Positions 1 through 7,794 are shown, counted from the stretch's first letter. The stretch: DNA of 64,000 bases from Calothrix sp. NIES-4105 (GCF_002368415.1 NZ_AP018290.1:7431717-7495716), one strand, 5' to 3'. The notes: generated by a model not told the origin, from the sequence alone. Numbers and translations: made by a program.

Positions 1-2
1 CA

Positions 3-296
3 GGAGCTACAGATAAACAGCAGGCGCCAATACTTACAGTTCAGACTAAGCAAGCGACTCGTGAAGTAAATGGAAAATATTATATACCATTTGAAATAAC
101 AAACGACGGTGATAAAACCGCCGAATCTGTACAAATATTAGCTGAATTAAAAATAAATAATCAAGTTGAAGAAACTGGAGAACAGCAAATAGACTTTTTA
201 TCCAGTAAAGAAAAAGAAGAAGGCGCCTTTATTTTTGATACCGACCCACGTAAAGGTCAGTTGAAGATACGAGTTGCAAGTTATAAATTACCTTAA
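3..296 (+). CDS. C-terminal part of an unrecognised conserved protein (5' truncated by window edge)
   Basis: An open frame enters from the window edge and ends at TAA 294-296. The last 97 residues form a compact beta-rich domain (TVQTKQATREVNGKYYIPF...EITNDGDKTAESV...), which reads like an immunoglobulin-like fold with alternating strands and a DPRKGQLKIRVASYKLP tail. It resembles the small cyanobacterial TIGR02588-type proteins that accompany an integral membrane partner, but this is recalled from pattern only. The start and any N-terminal membrane segment lie outside the window. The frame is free of stops for 290 bases and has cyanobacterial codon usage, so the gene itself is probably real. 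Confidence 0.55.
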   Translation, partial: GATDKQQAPILTVQTKQATREVNGKYYIPFEITNDGDKTAESVQILAELKINNQVEETGEQQIDFLSSKEKEEGAFIFDTDPRKGQLKIRVASYKLP

Positions 297-299
297 CTT

Positions 300-363
300 C
301 CTCTGTGAACTCTGTGTTTTTTGTGGTAATATTTTTTACCACAGAGACGCAGAGGCACAGAGA
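300..363. repeat. CTTTGTG/CACAGAG interspersed inverted repeat
   Basis: This is an imperfect hairpin. CTCTGTG, CTGTGT and TGTGGTAA on the left are answered by TTACCACAGAG and GGCACAGAG on the right of a T-rich loop. Similar words recur at about 5245-5325, 30024-30060, 33486-33520 and 35130-35180, always between genes. Confidence 0.6.
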
Positions 364-372
364 CAAGAGGTG

Positions 373-1140
373 TTATGCATTGGTTTTAGCTTTTGACCAA
401 ACACCATTTTCGTCTTCATCAAATTTTTGATGAACTGCTTCCCATGCTGCTTGTTCAGCTTGCGAAAGGTCGTTACTTTCTTTCATTGCTACAGTGTAGC
501 TTTGCATGAAAGTGTTTTGTGCTTCTTCTGATAAATGACTGCGAACTTCTGGCGCCAAATCTTCGATGCTGTTGCAGTCACCTTTGCAAGCACGGGGTAA
601 AGCTTTTTCCATTGTGTGAACTTCTTCACCACCAGCACTTTCAATCAAAAGTTGGTATTCACCCGAACGGTCAGCAGGTACTTCTGCCATTACTAAAAAG
701 TCACCTGCTTCTAAGCGAGTTTGGTAAATGGCAGCTTTATCTTCAGGCATTCCCAAAGTTACTAACGCTGATACTAAACCTGCACCTGCACTACCAGCAA
801 TGGCGCCGCTTGCAGCACCTAGTAAAACTGCACCAATGGGGCCTGCTGCAACAACAGTACCCAAAAATGGAATAAATAAAACACCTACACCCGTTAGTAA
901 GCCTAACAGCGAACCGAAAAACGAACCGAATAAGGCGCCTTGTCGTAAACCACCCAGAATAATATCGCGCTTTGTAATAAAACCAGCAATCCGGGTTTCA
1001 GACTGGAAATTTCTTCCCATTACCGAAATATGGTCTTTAGGTACACCTCGGTCAAATAACCGTTGTAGTACATCATTTACCTGCTTCTGGTCTTTAAAAA
1101 CGGCAGAGATAGTGCGTTCAGCTTGGTATTGTTCTGACAC
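373..1140 (-). CDS. general-stress-like glycine-zipper protein with C-terminal ChaB domain
   Basis: 255 residues. The N-terminal part (residues 8-45, [22 protein letters not shown]) resembles the YflT/general stress 17M fold. A glycine/alanine-rich hydrophobic middle follows (about 65-130, repeated G-A-G-A-S and GLL-G motifs), typical of glycine-zipper membrane-associating segments. The last 75 residues (about 180-255, with [20 protein letters not shown] and [10 protein letters not shown]) match the ChaB domain. I infer a stress-related, possibly membrane-interacting protein of unknown activity. The start is GTG at 1138-1140, chosen because AAGGAG stands 8 bases upstream. Its neighbour dps is another stress protein on the same strand, but a terminator hairpin lies between them. 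Confidence 0.7.
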   Translation of the reverse strand: MSEQYQAERTISAVFKDQKQVNDVLQRLFDRGVPKDHISVMGRNFQSETRIAGFITKRDIILGGLRQGALFGSFFGSLLGLLTGVGVLFIPFLGTVVAAGPIGAVLLGAASGAIAGSAGAGLVSALVTLGMPEDKAAIYQTRLEAGDFLVMAEVPADRSGEYQLLIESAGGEEVHTMEKALPRACKGDCNSIEDLAPEVRSHLSEEAQNTFMQSYTVAMKESNDLSQAEQAAWEAVHQKFDEDENGVWSKAKTNA

Positions 1141-1215
1141 TAGAAAACTCCTTTTTGGTAATATGCACCGTGTATTGAAAAATAATTCAAATCAAAAACG
1201 TTAATCAAAAAAATA

Positions 1216-1247
1216 TAAGGGCGCAAATAAAATAATTGCGCCCTTAG
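1216..1247 (-). terminator. rho-independent terminator downstream of dps
   Basis: AAGGGCGCAA pairs with TTGCGCCCTT. In minus-strand reading the hairpin is followed by a T-rich tract. It lies about 100 bases after the dps stop. Confidence 0.75.
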
Positions 1248-1344
1248 AGATTCCCCTACCTACAGCCCCTATGAAAATTATTTACTCGCTCGATAGGTAG
1301 TTACGCGCCCTAGAAACCTTTAAGATGCGTTGCTTGCGTTGAAA

Positions 1345-1884
1345 TTACACGTTAGCAGGAGTTTTCATTACTTGGTTAACTTGACTGCCATCTGGTTGAA
1401 GTGATTGTCCTTCGATGAATGAACGCAACATCCAAGCCATTTCTTCGTGTCCTTCCATCAAACCAGTTAAAAAGTCAGCAGTACCTTCATCATGGAAGTT
1501 TTCGCTGCACTGGTCGATGTGTTCACGCAACCCGCGAATAATTTGTTCGTGGTCATCTACCAAGCGCGCGACCATTTCGGTTGCAACAGGAATATCGCCT
1601 GGGTCTTCTTTGAGAGTTGCGATTTTCAAAAATCCTTCCATCGTACCTACAGGATAGCCACCTAAAGTACGAACACGTTCTGCAATTGAATCAATAGTTT
1701 CAGTCAATGCTTGGTATTGTTCTTCCCAAAGCTGGTGCAGTGTGCGGAACTGGGGACCAACTACATCCCAGTGGAATTTTTTGGTTTTAACCAACAATAG
1801 ATAAGAGTTTGCCAAATCTTCGTTTAGTAGCTTGGCTACACCATTACGTTGCTCTTCGCTTAATCCAATGTTAAGTTTACGCAT
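1345..1884 (-). CDS. dps: Dps-family ferritin-like DNA-protection protein
   Basis: 179 residues, the usual Dps length. It has the ferroxidase signature at the dimer interface: KFHWDVVGPQF at about residues 37-47, followed by LHQLWEEQYQALTETIDSIAERV with the conserved Asp/Glu pair. The family oxidises Fe(II) with hydrogen peroxide and stores iron inside a dodecamer, protecting DNA. Heterocystous cyanobacteria carry several paralogues, so its exact duty (peroxide defence, heterocyst or iron storage) cannot be read here. ATG start with a weak GGAAC upstream. It is monocistronic: a terminator follows and a separate terminator precedes it. Confidence 0.9.
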   Translation of the reverse strand: MRKLNIGLSEEQRNGVAKLLNEDLANSYLLLVKTKKFHWDVVGPQFRTLHQLWEEQYQALTETIDSIAERVRTLGGYPVGTMEGFLKIATLKEDPGDIPVATEMVARLVDDHEQIIRGLREHIDQCSENFHDEGTADFLTGLMEGHEEMAWMLRSFIEGQSLQPDGSQVNQVMKTPANV

Positions 1885-1983
1885 GTTTTCTTTGTTCCTT
1901 AGCTTTCCTGTCTCTAGATTCGCTCATCAGAGCAGTAAACAACATCAACCAAAGGTAATATTATGAATTATGAAGCAATATCT

Positions 1984-2020
1984 TACGGCACAAAAAAATC
2001 TTGATAGCTTCTAGGCCATC
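1984..2020 (-). terminator. rho-independent terminator of the small exported-protein gene
   Basis: On the minus strand AATCTTGATGGC pairs with GCTATCAAGATT across a 6-base loop and is followed directly by T7. It lies 80 bases after the stop at 2101. Confidence 0.85.
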
Positions 2021-2100
2021 AAGATTATTTACAACAGCAATTCTTACTACGTGGTACAGTTAAATTGGCGTTTCAAACACCGTTCTCTGACCATTAATAC

Positions 2101-2448
2101 TTACTTTTTACCAGTCACCTTACCAAGCAAATTATTGATTTCATCTTCAACAGAAACTGCTTCTTGGGAATTTTCAGGACGCTTCATCTGATCAATATCG
2201 GCGGTTCCCTGAACTTCGTTTAGACCACCTTCGTTCGTGCGGTTTTGGGTCTGTTCTAAATTTGGATTACCAGGTGCATATCTTGAAACTTCGTCAGTTA
2301 ATTTTTGAGTTTCTAGTAACTGTGTTTCACCTTCTCTGACATCGCTTTGATAGCTTTCAATCGCAAACGCAGGAACCGCATTTGTCAAAAAGATGAAAGC
2401 ACAGGTAAAAACGATAACGATAGTACGTACAAAATTCTTCATCATCAA
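2101..2448 (-). CDS. small exported hypothetical protein
   Basis: 115 residues. A signal peptide is clear: MMMKNFVR, a hydrophobic core TIVIVFTCAFIFLTNAV and an A-F-A cleavage site near residue 29. The mature part (about 85 residues) is charged and rich in Gln, Glu and Asn, with ETQLLETQKLTDEVSRY and a C-terminal NLLGKVTGKK. It probably lies in the periplasm or thylakoid lumen. I do not recognise the family; the architecture resembles small low-temperature/light-induced exported proteins of cyanobacteria. It is monocistronic, with a strong terminator downstream. Confidence 0.65.
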   Translation of the reverse strand: MMMKNFVRTIVIVFTCAFIFLTNAVPAFAIESYQSDVREGETQLLETQKLTDEVSRYAPGNPNLEQTQNRTNEGGLNEVQGTADIDQMKRPENSQEAVSVEDEINNLLGKVTGKK

Positions 2449-2779
2449 ACTACTCTCTAGATAAAAAAAAGGCAGAAATACTAAAACTACAGTGTTGTTG
2501 CAGTATTAAATATTATCAGTAATTTACTAAAAAATTTACTTGCAACAATATAGAAAATTTAATCAATAAATTTCTAAAACTTCGTTGACTGTAGTTTACT
2601 CAAAGTAAGCCTAATATTCTTTTACTAATTATTTGTTAAAGTATGAATCAATCTGCGGAATGAGATTGATTTATCTATAGTTAGAACAGGGTCGCTCTTC
2701 CGATAGAGAATACAAATGTAATGGCGCCAGCAGAAATTGTTGTAAAGACGCTTCGGTAAAGACCGTATTAATCCGGTCT

Positions 2780-3739
2780 CTACACTTGACGTAGAAAATT
2801 AATACTAGCATAAACTTTTTGAAAACCAACAGACTCATACAACCGCAAGGCGCCATTCGGGTTATCTGCATCAACCCCAAGACGCGCGGTATCCACGCCA
2901 GCTTGTTTCAAGCGATGTAAACCGGATAGTAACATTGCTCTACCTAACCCTATTTTCCGATAGCCACGTCGAACACCTAAAATACCAACATGACCTTCGT
3001 TACGTCCTGTACGCGCGTTGCTTTCAAGATTGATGTAACAGTAACATTGTGCTACAAAAGAATTATCTGCTGTTACAGCAAGTAAATCTAAATCGTTTCG
3101 ATATGAAGATTCTTTAAGCCAGTGTTTGAGCATTTCAACCGTTATTGGATGAAAATTCCAATGGTCAATAAAAGAATTATTATATAAATTAACCCAAGCT
3201 TTTATATCTTGTTCACCGTTCATAAACCGCAAAGCAAACCCATCTGAAAAATACGCTTCGGGTATTGGTTCATTTAGATTACGCTCCATTCTAAAAAAAT
3301 AACGGTCGGTTGTAAAACCATTATTTTCTAAAAGTTTAATACGCTCGGTTTGAGTAGAACGGGCGCCAGTTCGTAGTTTTACGGGGAAATTACGTTCTAT
3401 TTTAACTTCGCGCATTCGTATATCAGCCCATTCAATAATCTCTGTTTCTAAACCTTTACCGCGCGCTGCCGGATGAACATACATACTCAAATAACCATCG
3501 ATTACTTCCGATGGCTCAGTAATCCATAAATCTCCAAAGCCAATTAATATACCATTCTCATCTTCCCACAACTGCAAATCCCGTGCTTTATCAACCGAAG
3601 GCATATCAAATTCTTCACGCAGTTCTTGAACGGATGTGCCATCATCCAATCTATCAACATCGTTACAGGCGTTGATAAGATTCGCAATTGCTGGTAAATC
3701 TTCATCACCCCGTAAAGGGCGCCTCGTTATAGCACGCAT
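2780..3739 (-). CDS. tandem GNAT-family N-acetyltransferase
   Basis: 319 residues with two GNAT domains. The first (about 5-150) keeps MYVHPAARGKGLETEIIEWA, a degenerate acetyl-CoA pyrophosphate loop. The second (about 165-319) has the better loop, LGVRRGYRKIGLGRAML (R/Q-x-x-G-x-G/A type). The second half probably carries catalysis and the first is structural. The substrate is unknown; such double-GNAT proteins include antibiotic- and mycothiol-type acetyltransferases. Start MRAITRRPL chosen. It lies just upstream of the EF-Tu terminator on the same strand and is probably independent. Confidence 0.8.
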   Translation of the reverse strand: MRAITRRPLRGDEDLPAIANLINACNDVDRLDDGTSVQELREEFDMPSVDKARDLQLWEDENGILIGFGDLWITEPSEVIDGYLSMYVHPAARGKGLETEIIEWADIRMREVKIERNFPVKLRTGARSTQTERIKLLENNGFTTDRYFFRMERNLNEPIPEAYFSDGFALRFMNGEQDIKAWVNLYNNSFIDHWNFHPITVEMLKHWLKESSYRNDLDLLAVTADNSFVAQCYCYINLESNARTGRNEGHVGILGVRRGYRKIGLGRAMLLSGLHRLKQAGVDTARLGVDADNPNGALRLYESVGFQKVYASINFLRQV

Positions 3740-3804
3740 AAATATTTTCCTCGCTTTGCATACTACTTAAATACTACAAAAATCTTTTGAAGTTTCCAGA
3801 AATG

Positions 3805-3849
3805 CAAAAAAAAGGAGCAGAAATTTGTCAAATTGACTTATTTCTACTC
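3805..3849 (-). terminator. strong rho-independent terminator ending the tRNA-array/EF-Tu unit
   Basis: On the minus strand GAGTAGAAAT pairs with ATTTCTGCTC (one G-T pair) and is followed by C and T8. It starts 11 bases after the EF-Tu stop, so it marks the 3' end of the long array transcript. Confidence 0.88.
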
Positions 3850-3859
3850 GTTGAATAAA

Positions 3860-5086
3860 TTAATTAATAATTTTGGAAACAACGCCGGCGCCGATAGTGC
3901 GACCACCTTCACGGATAGCAAACCGCATACCATCTTCAACGGCAATAGGTTCAAGTAGAGATACTGTCATTTGAACTCTATCACCAGGCATAACCATTTG
4001 TGCTGCATTACCATCATCAGCAGTAAAAGCTTCGACAGTACCAGTTACATCTGTGGTGCGTACAAAGAACTGCGGACGGTATCCAGCAAAGAAAGGAGTT
4101 TTACGACCACCTTCTTTTTCAGTAAGTACATAAACGGACGATTCCATCTTGGTATGTGGTGTAATTGAACCAGGTTTAGCAATTACCATTCCCCGTTCAA
4201 CTTCATGTTTTTGCACACCTCGCAGTAATAAACCTACTTGGTCACCTGCTATAGCTTCATCAAGTGTTTGCTTGAACATTTCCACACCCGTAACTGTAGC
4301 AGTGCGAGTAGTGGCGCCTATTAATTCGACAGTTTCGCCAACCTTAATTTTGCCGCGTTCAACCCGACCACTAGCAACCGTACCACGTCCAGTAATTGTA
4401 AACACGTCTTCAACTGCGAGTAAGAAAGGTTTATCAACTTCTCGTTCTGGTGTAGTGATATAAGAATCTACAGCGTCCATCAAGCTATAAATTTTATCAA
4501 CCCACTCATCCTGACCGCGTATAGTTTTTGGGTTAGCAGTCATTTTTTCGAGCGCTAATAAACCTGAACCTGGAACGATAGGAATTTCATCACCAGGAAA
4601 ATTATATTCACTCAGTAATTCCCGAACTTCTAATTCAACTAGTTCAAGAAGTTCTGGGTCATCAACCATATCTTCCTTGTTAAGAAAAACTACTAACTTC
4701 GGTACACCAACTTGCCTAGCTAACAAAATATGCTCGCGCGTTTGGGGCATCGGACCATCAGCAGCAGATACTACCAATATTGCCCCATCCATTTGCGCGG
4801 CGCCTGTAATCATGTTTTTTACATAATCAGCATGACCTGGGCAGTCTACATGGGCATAATGGCGTGATGCTGTTTCATACTCGACATGAGCAGTATTAAT
4901 TGTAATACCACGCTGCTTTTCTTCAGGCGCCGAGTCAATTTGGTCATATCCCGTAGGCTTAGACCAACCAAGCGCAGCCAAAGTCATTGTAATAGCCGCC
5001 GTTAACGTAGTTTTACCGTGGTCAACATGACCAATAGTGCCAATGTTTACATGGGGTTTTGTCCGAATAAACGATTCGCGCGCCAT
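3860..5086 (-). CDS. tuf: divergent elongation factor Tu at the end of the tRNA array
   Basis: 408 residues from ATG at 5084-5086 ([16 protein letters not shown]). This start fits because AAAGGAG stands just upstream and family members begin MARxxFxRTKPH; the frame extends further upstream only into the tRNA-Lys gene. GTPase motifs are intact: GHVDHGKT (19-26), [12 protein letters not shown] and a GSGL-type G5. Domains II and III are complete ([49 protein letters not shown]). It should deliver aminoacyl-tRNA to the ribosome as a GTP complex. Compared from memory with cyanobacterial tuf of the str operon it has several substitutions ([31 protein letters not shown]), so I infer a second, specialised paralogue. 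The first base after the Lys tRNA is 34 bases from its start, so co-expression is likely. Confidence 0.93.
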   Translation of the reverse strand: MARESFIRTKPHVNIGTIGHVDHGKTTLTAAITMTLAALGWSKPTGYDQIDSAPEEKQRGITINTAHVEYETASRHYAHVDCPGHADYVKNMITGAAQMDGAILVVSAADGPMPQTREHILLARQVGVPKLVVFLNKEDMVDDPELLELVELEVRELLSEYNFPGDEIPIVPGSGLLALEKMTANPKTIRGQDEWVDKIYSLMDAVDSYITTPEREVDKPFLLAVEDVFTITGRGTVASGRVERGKIKVGETVELIGATTRTATVTGVEMFKQTLDEAIAGDQVGLLLRGVQKHEVERGMVIAKPGSITPHTKMESSVYVLTEKEGGRKTPFFAGYRPQFFVRTTDVTGTVEAFTADDGNAAQMVMPGDRVQMTVSLLEPIAVEDGMRFAIREGGRTIGAGVVSKIIN

Positions 5087-5097
5087 GCATTTGTTAC

Positions 5098-5103
5098 TCC
5101 TTT
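5098..5103 (-). promoter_or_regulatory. Shine-Dalgarno of the EF-Tu gene
   Basis: AAGGAG on the minus strand, 11 bases before ATG 5084-5086. It decides against the longer in-frame extension, which has no ribosome site and would overlap the tRNA-Lys gene. Confidence 0.75.
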
Positions 5104-5120
5104 TAGTTTTATTTAGGTTA

Positions 5121-5194
5121 ATGGGTGGTAAAGGTGTCGAACCTTTCTGGTGCTGGTTAAAAGCCAGCTGCATAACCGCTCTGCCAACCACCCA
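5121..5194 (-). tRNA. trnK-UUU: tRNA-Lys(UUU)
   Basis: TGGGTGG/CCACCCA acceptor, anticodon arm GCTGG-CTTTTAA-CCAGC with anticodon TTT, and T arm with TTCGACA loop. It is the last tRNA of the array, 34 bases upstream of EF-Tu. Confidence 0.9.
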
Positions 5195-5244
5195 GAATAT
5201 TTGTATTTATCTTGTGGAGCAGGCATCCTTGCCTGCCCGTAGAA

Positions 5245-5325
5245 CTATGTATTTTCCTTTGTGACCTTTGTGTTCTTTGTGGTTCAAAAAAATAAACCAC
5301 TCTCGTCACAAAGGGCACAAAGAAA
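5245..5325. repeat. CTTTGTG/CACAAAG interspersed inverted repeat
   Basis: CTTTGTG, TTTGTG and TTTGTGGTT are answered after an A-rich loop by AAACCAC, TCACAAAG and GCACAAAG. It is the same family as 300-363 and lies between tRNA-Lys and tRNA-Ser. Confidence 0.55.
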
Positions 5326-5347
5326 GAAAAGTAAAGTAGTGTATACA

Positions 5348-5434
5348 AGGAAGGTGGAAGAGTCGAACTTCTACAGTATCTCTACTGCACTCTGGTACTC
5401 CAAACCAGTCGCCGTCCACACAGCAGCACCTTCC
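5348..5434 (-). tRNA. trnS-GGA: tRNA-Ser(GGA)
   Basis: Acceptor GGAAGGT/ACCTTCC, anticodon arm CTGGT-TTGGAGT-ACCAG with GGA, a long class II variable arm, and T loop TTCGACT. Confidence 0.88.
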
Positions 5435-5454
5435 AAATAAAATCTAAATCTTTA

Positions 5455-5525
5455 GCCCCTCTAGGTAGAGTCGAACTACCCATCCAACTGTCGGAAAGTC
5501 GGCGCCAAATCCCTTGGTAGAGGGA
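5455..5525 (-). tRNA. trnR-CCG: probable tRNA-Arg(CCG) with reduced D arm
   Basis: Acceptor TCCCTCT/AGAGGGG (a T-G first pair), anticodon arm CGACT-TTCCGAC-AGTTG reading CCG, and T arm GGTAG-TTCGACT-CTACC. The D arm is short and poorly paired, so it is less certain than its neighbours. Confidence 0.65.
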
Positions 5526-5541
5526 TTGTTTTGTTGATAAA

Positions 5542-5624
5542 CGGAAGATAGAGGCATCGAACCCCCAGGTGTTGCCCTGCTCCAGCTTTCGAGACTGGTT
5601 GCCCTCCCATGAGCAGTATCTTCC
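5542..5624 (-). tRNA. trnS-CGA: tRNA-Ser(CGA)
   Basis: Acceptor GGAAGAT/ATCTTCC, anticodon arm CCAGT-CTCGAAA-GCTGG with CGA, long variable arm, and TTCGATG T loop. Confidence 0.88.
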
Positions 5625-5631
5625 ATATACG

Positions 5632-5705
5632 TCTACCAGGCAGGTACTGCCCCTGCTACAACCGCGTTATCGGCACAGCGCGTCACTATTTCCGCCTCTG
5701 GTAGA
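5632..5705 (-). other. tRNA-like element, possible decayed tRNA-Gly(GCC)
   Basis: It is 74 bases long, like a tRNA, with a perfect 7-bp acceptor TCTACCA/TGGTAGA and a 5-bp T-like stem GCAGG/CCTGC. The T loop is GGCAGTA instead of TTCxAxT. The anticodon arm is imperfect; GTGCCGA would give GCC. It sits in line with its neighbours (7 bases on either side), so I read it as a degenerate tRNA. Confidence 0.45.
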
Positions 5706-5708
5706 TTA

Positions 5709-5795
5709 AGGAAGATGGAGGAGTCGAACCCCTACGACATCCCTGCCGTACTCTGGTGTTCAAAGCCAGTTGCTCTCCCATGAGCAGCATCTTCC
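5709..5795 (-). tRNA. trnS-UGA: tRNA-Ser(UGA)
   Basis: Acceptor GGAAGAT/ATCTTCC, anticodon loop TTTGAAC (TGA) on stem CTGGC/ACCAG, class II variable arm, and T loop TTCGACT. It shares its body with the other array serine tRNAs. Confidence 0.88.
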
Positions 5796-5802
5796 GTGTA
5801 AT

Positions 5803-5879
5803 GGGCGCCAAACGGGGCTTGAACCCGTTAATTACTTGCTTCACAAACAAGTGCCTCGACCGCTTCGGCTTTTGGCGCC
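5803..5879 (-). tRNA. trnH-GUG: tRNA-His(GUG)
   Basis: Acceptor GGCGCCA/TGGCGCC followed by discriminator C, a histidine feature. Anticodon arm CTTGT-TTGTGAA-GCAAG with GTG. The GGCGCC palindrome common in this genome forms part of both acceptor strands. Confidence 0.88.
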
Positions 5880-5882
5880 ATA

Positions 5883-5956
5883 TGGAGTCAAGGGAACTCG
5901 AATCCCTAACCTCTAGTTTGCAAGACTAGCGCTCTAGCCAGTTGAGCTATGACCCC
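5883..5956 (-). tRNA. trnA-UGC: tRNA-Ala(UGC)
   Basis: Acceptor GGGGTCA/TGACTCC, anticodon arm CTAGT-CTTGCAA-ACTAG with TGC, T loop TTCGAGT, and a canonical D arm. Confidence 0.93.
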
Positions 5957-5969
5957 GTGATATTGTTGG

Positions 5970-6023
5970 GGGCGGGTTTAGATGAATTTTCGATTTGGTT
6001 GTAGGATATCTGTTAACCCGCCC
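5970..6023. repeat. GGGCGGGTTT...TTAACCCGCCC hairpin repeat, copy 1
   Basis: Terminal inverted words GGGCGGGTT and AACCCGCCC enclose about 36 AT-rich bases. The same ends occur at 11095-11148 and three times at 46330-46505. It sits directly after the RNA ligase stop. Confidence 0.8.
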
Positions 6024-6026
6024 TTA

Positions 6027-6767
6027 CTATCCTTGCCAGTTCCACACAGCTTGTTTTCCTGTGAGTTCTGGTAGGTAGATTCCGTCTAACTTGTTGGGAC
6101 GGACATATTTAACTAGAAAGTCAACTTTCCACACACGTTCGTGACTTTTACCTGGATTTATTAATGTGTTTCTTTCAACCCGCCATATTGCACCTTCAAC
6201 AGGGTCAACGGCGCCGTGTCCAGAAATTTGAATTGCTTCTAAAGCTTGTTCGATAGTGAAAGGATTTCCGGTATGTAATAAACGTGGTTGAATAAAACCG
6301 TAATCTTTTATACGTTCAGTTACTTCTGCAAGAGTCGCTCTTTGCTTACCTTGCATTATGTCAAATGCAACAAAAGGCTCGTGTGGCAAGTTATATCTAG
6401 TACCATGAGCTTGTGCTAACCATTCGCCACATAATCGTTCCCCATCTTTGAGAACAGCTAAAAATCTGTCTTCTTGTTTATGTACCCATTTGGCAAATAA
6501 CCAATGCTGTTCAAAAGGTGATGTATCAGCTAAATAACCTGCGCGAGTTAGGGAATAAATCTTGCCATCAATGCGTGCGATACCAACATTAGAGCCATCA
6601 AGCTTTTCTTGAACAATAATAGTGTCATGCTTATCGCGCGCTTTCTCGGTAGAGATACGGTTTTGACCTTCGTTACACTTATAATCACTAGGACCCATGC
6701 GAGAACCAGGCAAGTGTGGGATATGACCGTAGTTTTTAGTTCCTAGAGGCTTTCGTTGTAATTCCAT
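6027..6767 (-). CDS. Rnl2-type RNA ligase family protein inside the tRNA array
   Basis: 246 residues. Nucleotidyltransferase motifs are in order: motif I EKLDGSN with the AMP-accepting Lys55, a GEWLA motif III (114-118), FVAFDI (IIIa, 132-137), VEGAIWR (IV, Glu191) and KVDFLVK (V, Lys214/Lys220). This is the set of ATP-dependent RNA ligases of the T4 Rnl2 group, which seal 3'-OH/5'-PO4 nicks via enzyme-AMP and RNA-AMP. The C-terminal domain is short, so substrate specificity is unclear. Flanked by tRNA-Arg and the hairpin repeat before tRNA-Ala, it suggests repair of cleaved tRNAs (inference). Start MELQRK chosen; GAGG stands 13 bases upstream, a weak site. Confidence 0.87.
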   Translation of the reverse strand: MELQRKPLGTKNYGHIPHLPGSRMGPSDYKCNEGQNRISTEKARDKHDTIIVQEKLDGSNVGIARIDGKIYSLTRAGYLADTSPFEQHWLFAKWVHKQEDRFLAVLKDGERLCGEWLAQAHGTRYNLPHEPFVAFDIMQGKQRATLAEVTERIKDYGFIQPRLLHTGNPFTIEQALEAIQISGHGAVDPVEGAIWRVERNTLINPGKSHERVWKVDFLVKYVRPNKLDGIYLPELTGKQAVWNWQG

Positions 6768-6802
6768 TCATTTTTGTTTTCCTCAAATATAGTACATGAA
6801 AG

Positions 6803-6875
6803 CAGGAGTAGTAGGACTTAAACCTACAACCGTCCGGGTAGAAGCCGGATGCTCTATTCATTAAGCTATACTCCC
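6803..6875 (-). tRNA. trnR-UCU: tRNA-Arg(UCU)
   Basis: Acceptor GGGAGTA/TACTCCT, anticodon arm TCCGG-CTTCTAC-CCGGA with TCT, and T loop TTTAAGT. Confidence 0.88.
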
Positions 6876-6882
6876 ACGTGAG

Positions 6883-6953
6883 AGCGGATAACGAGCATCG
6901 AACTCGTACCAAGAGTTTGGAAGACTCACATGCTGCCGTTACACCATATCCGC
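6883..6953 (-). tRNA. trnG-UCC: tRNA-Gly(UCC)
   Basis: Perfect acceptor GCGGATA/TATCCGC, anticodon loop CTTCCAA (TCC) with a T-T mismatch at the base of the stem, and T loop TTCGATG. Confidence 0.87.
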
Positions 6954-6957
6954 ATAC

Positions 6958-7791
6958 TTAAAATATTTGGTTAAATTGTTCAAATGTTTCTTGTTGTTTG
7001 CTGGAGTCAAAAACTGAAAAAACTACATGTTTGAATCTGCCCCAAAATAGATTATTAGTTAACAATAAATCAGCAAACATTTGGGCAACCATTGCAGGTT
7101 CATTTCTAAATACACCACATCCCCAGGCGCCTAACACCAAAGCATCACAACCGTTATAAGCTGCTAAACTCAGTAACTTAGCACCACGAACTCGAAGAAC
7201 TTCAGGTATTTTATCAACATCCTCTGGTTGATTTTTCTTAACTTCTCCAGCATTAGACGCCGGACTAGTAATAAAATCAACTACATAAGGTTGTTCGTCA
7301 AGCGTTCCCTCATCATCTTTAAAAACTGGACAATCAGGAGAATAAATCATTCTATCGGTGTACAACAGTGATTTATTACTGCGATGATAATCATAATGTT
7401 CAGTGTACTTGAAAAGGCTTTTGTAAAGTCCGCTACTACGTGCTAAACTTTCTTCTTGTGCTTGGGCGCCTTTAATGAATCCACCTCCAGGGTTTTTAGC
7501 AGAAGCAAAATTGAGAACACCAATTTTTTGATATTTTTGGCTTCGTGCAAGACGTTTTGCTCCCATCAAAGTTGTTTCATTCCTGACTTCAAATTCAGTA
7601 TTTAAGAATTGAGGAGCAGTAGAAAGAACTTTTTGCTGAATTTCCAAGAGATGATCAGGGTTGTAGCATTTTGTGTTACTTAAACAGGATGCTAGTTCTC
7701 GCGTAATATCTACTTGATTACCATTATCTAGAACGTAATAACCAGCTTCAAGAATTGAAAGTGTGTTTTGAGCTATTGCAGTTCGTTTCAT
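6958..7791 (-). CDS. TIGR02452-type bacterial poly(ADP-ribose) glycohydrolase-like protein
   Basis: 277 residues. The PARG signature GGG-x(6-8)-QEE is present exactly: NPGGGFIKGAQAQEESL, with GGG at 102-104 and the catalytic Gln-Glu-Glu at 112-114, in a macrodomain-like setting (VLNFASAKNPGGG before, LVLGAWGCGVFRNEP later). Bacterial-type PARGs remove ADP-ribose from modified targets; cellular targets in cyanobacteria are unknown. Being between tRNAs and an RNA ligase suggests it may remove ADP-ribose from RNA ends or translation factors, which is inference only. No clear Shine-Dalgarno precedes ATG 7789-7791. The stop is 5 bases from tRNA-Gly. Confidence 0.85.
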   Translation of the reverse strand: MKRTAIAQNTLSILEAGYYVLDNGNQVDITRELASCLSNTKCYNPDHLLEIQQKVLSTAPQFLNTEFEVRNETTLMGAKRLARSQKYQKIGVLNFASAKNPGGGFIKGAQAQEESLARSSGLYKSLFKYTEHYDYHRSNKSLLYTDRMIYSPDCPVFKDDEGTLDEQPYVVDFITSPASNAGEVKKNQPEDVDKIPEVLRVRGAKLLSLAAYNGCDALVLGAWGCGVFRNEPAMVAQMFADLLLTNNLFWGRFKHVVFSVFDSSKQQETFEQFNQIF

Positions 7792-7794
7792 TTT

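Noticed and set aside
5087-5191. N-terminal extension of EF-Tu
   Set aside because: The open frame continues upstream into tRNA-Lys; the Shine-Dalgarno and family start place the ATG at 5084-5086.
5157-5626. Open frames across tRNA-Lys and the Ser/Arg tRNAs
   Set aside because: They coincide with well-folded tRNA genes and have no ribosome site or protein pattern.
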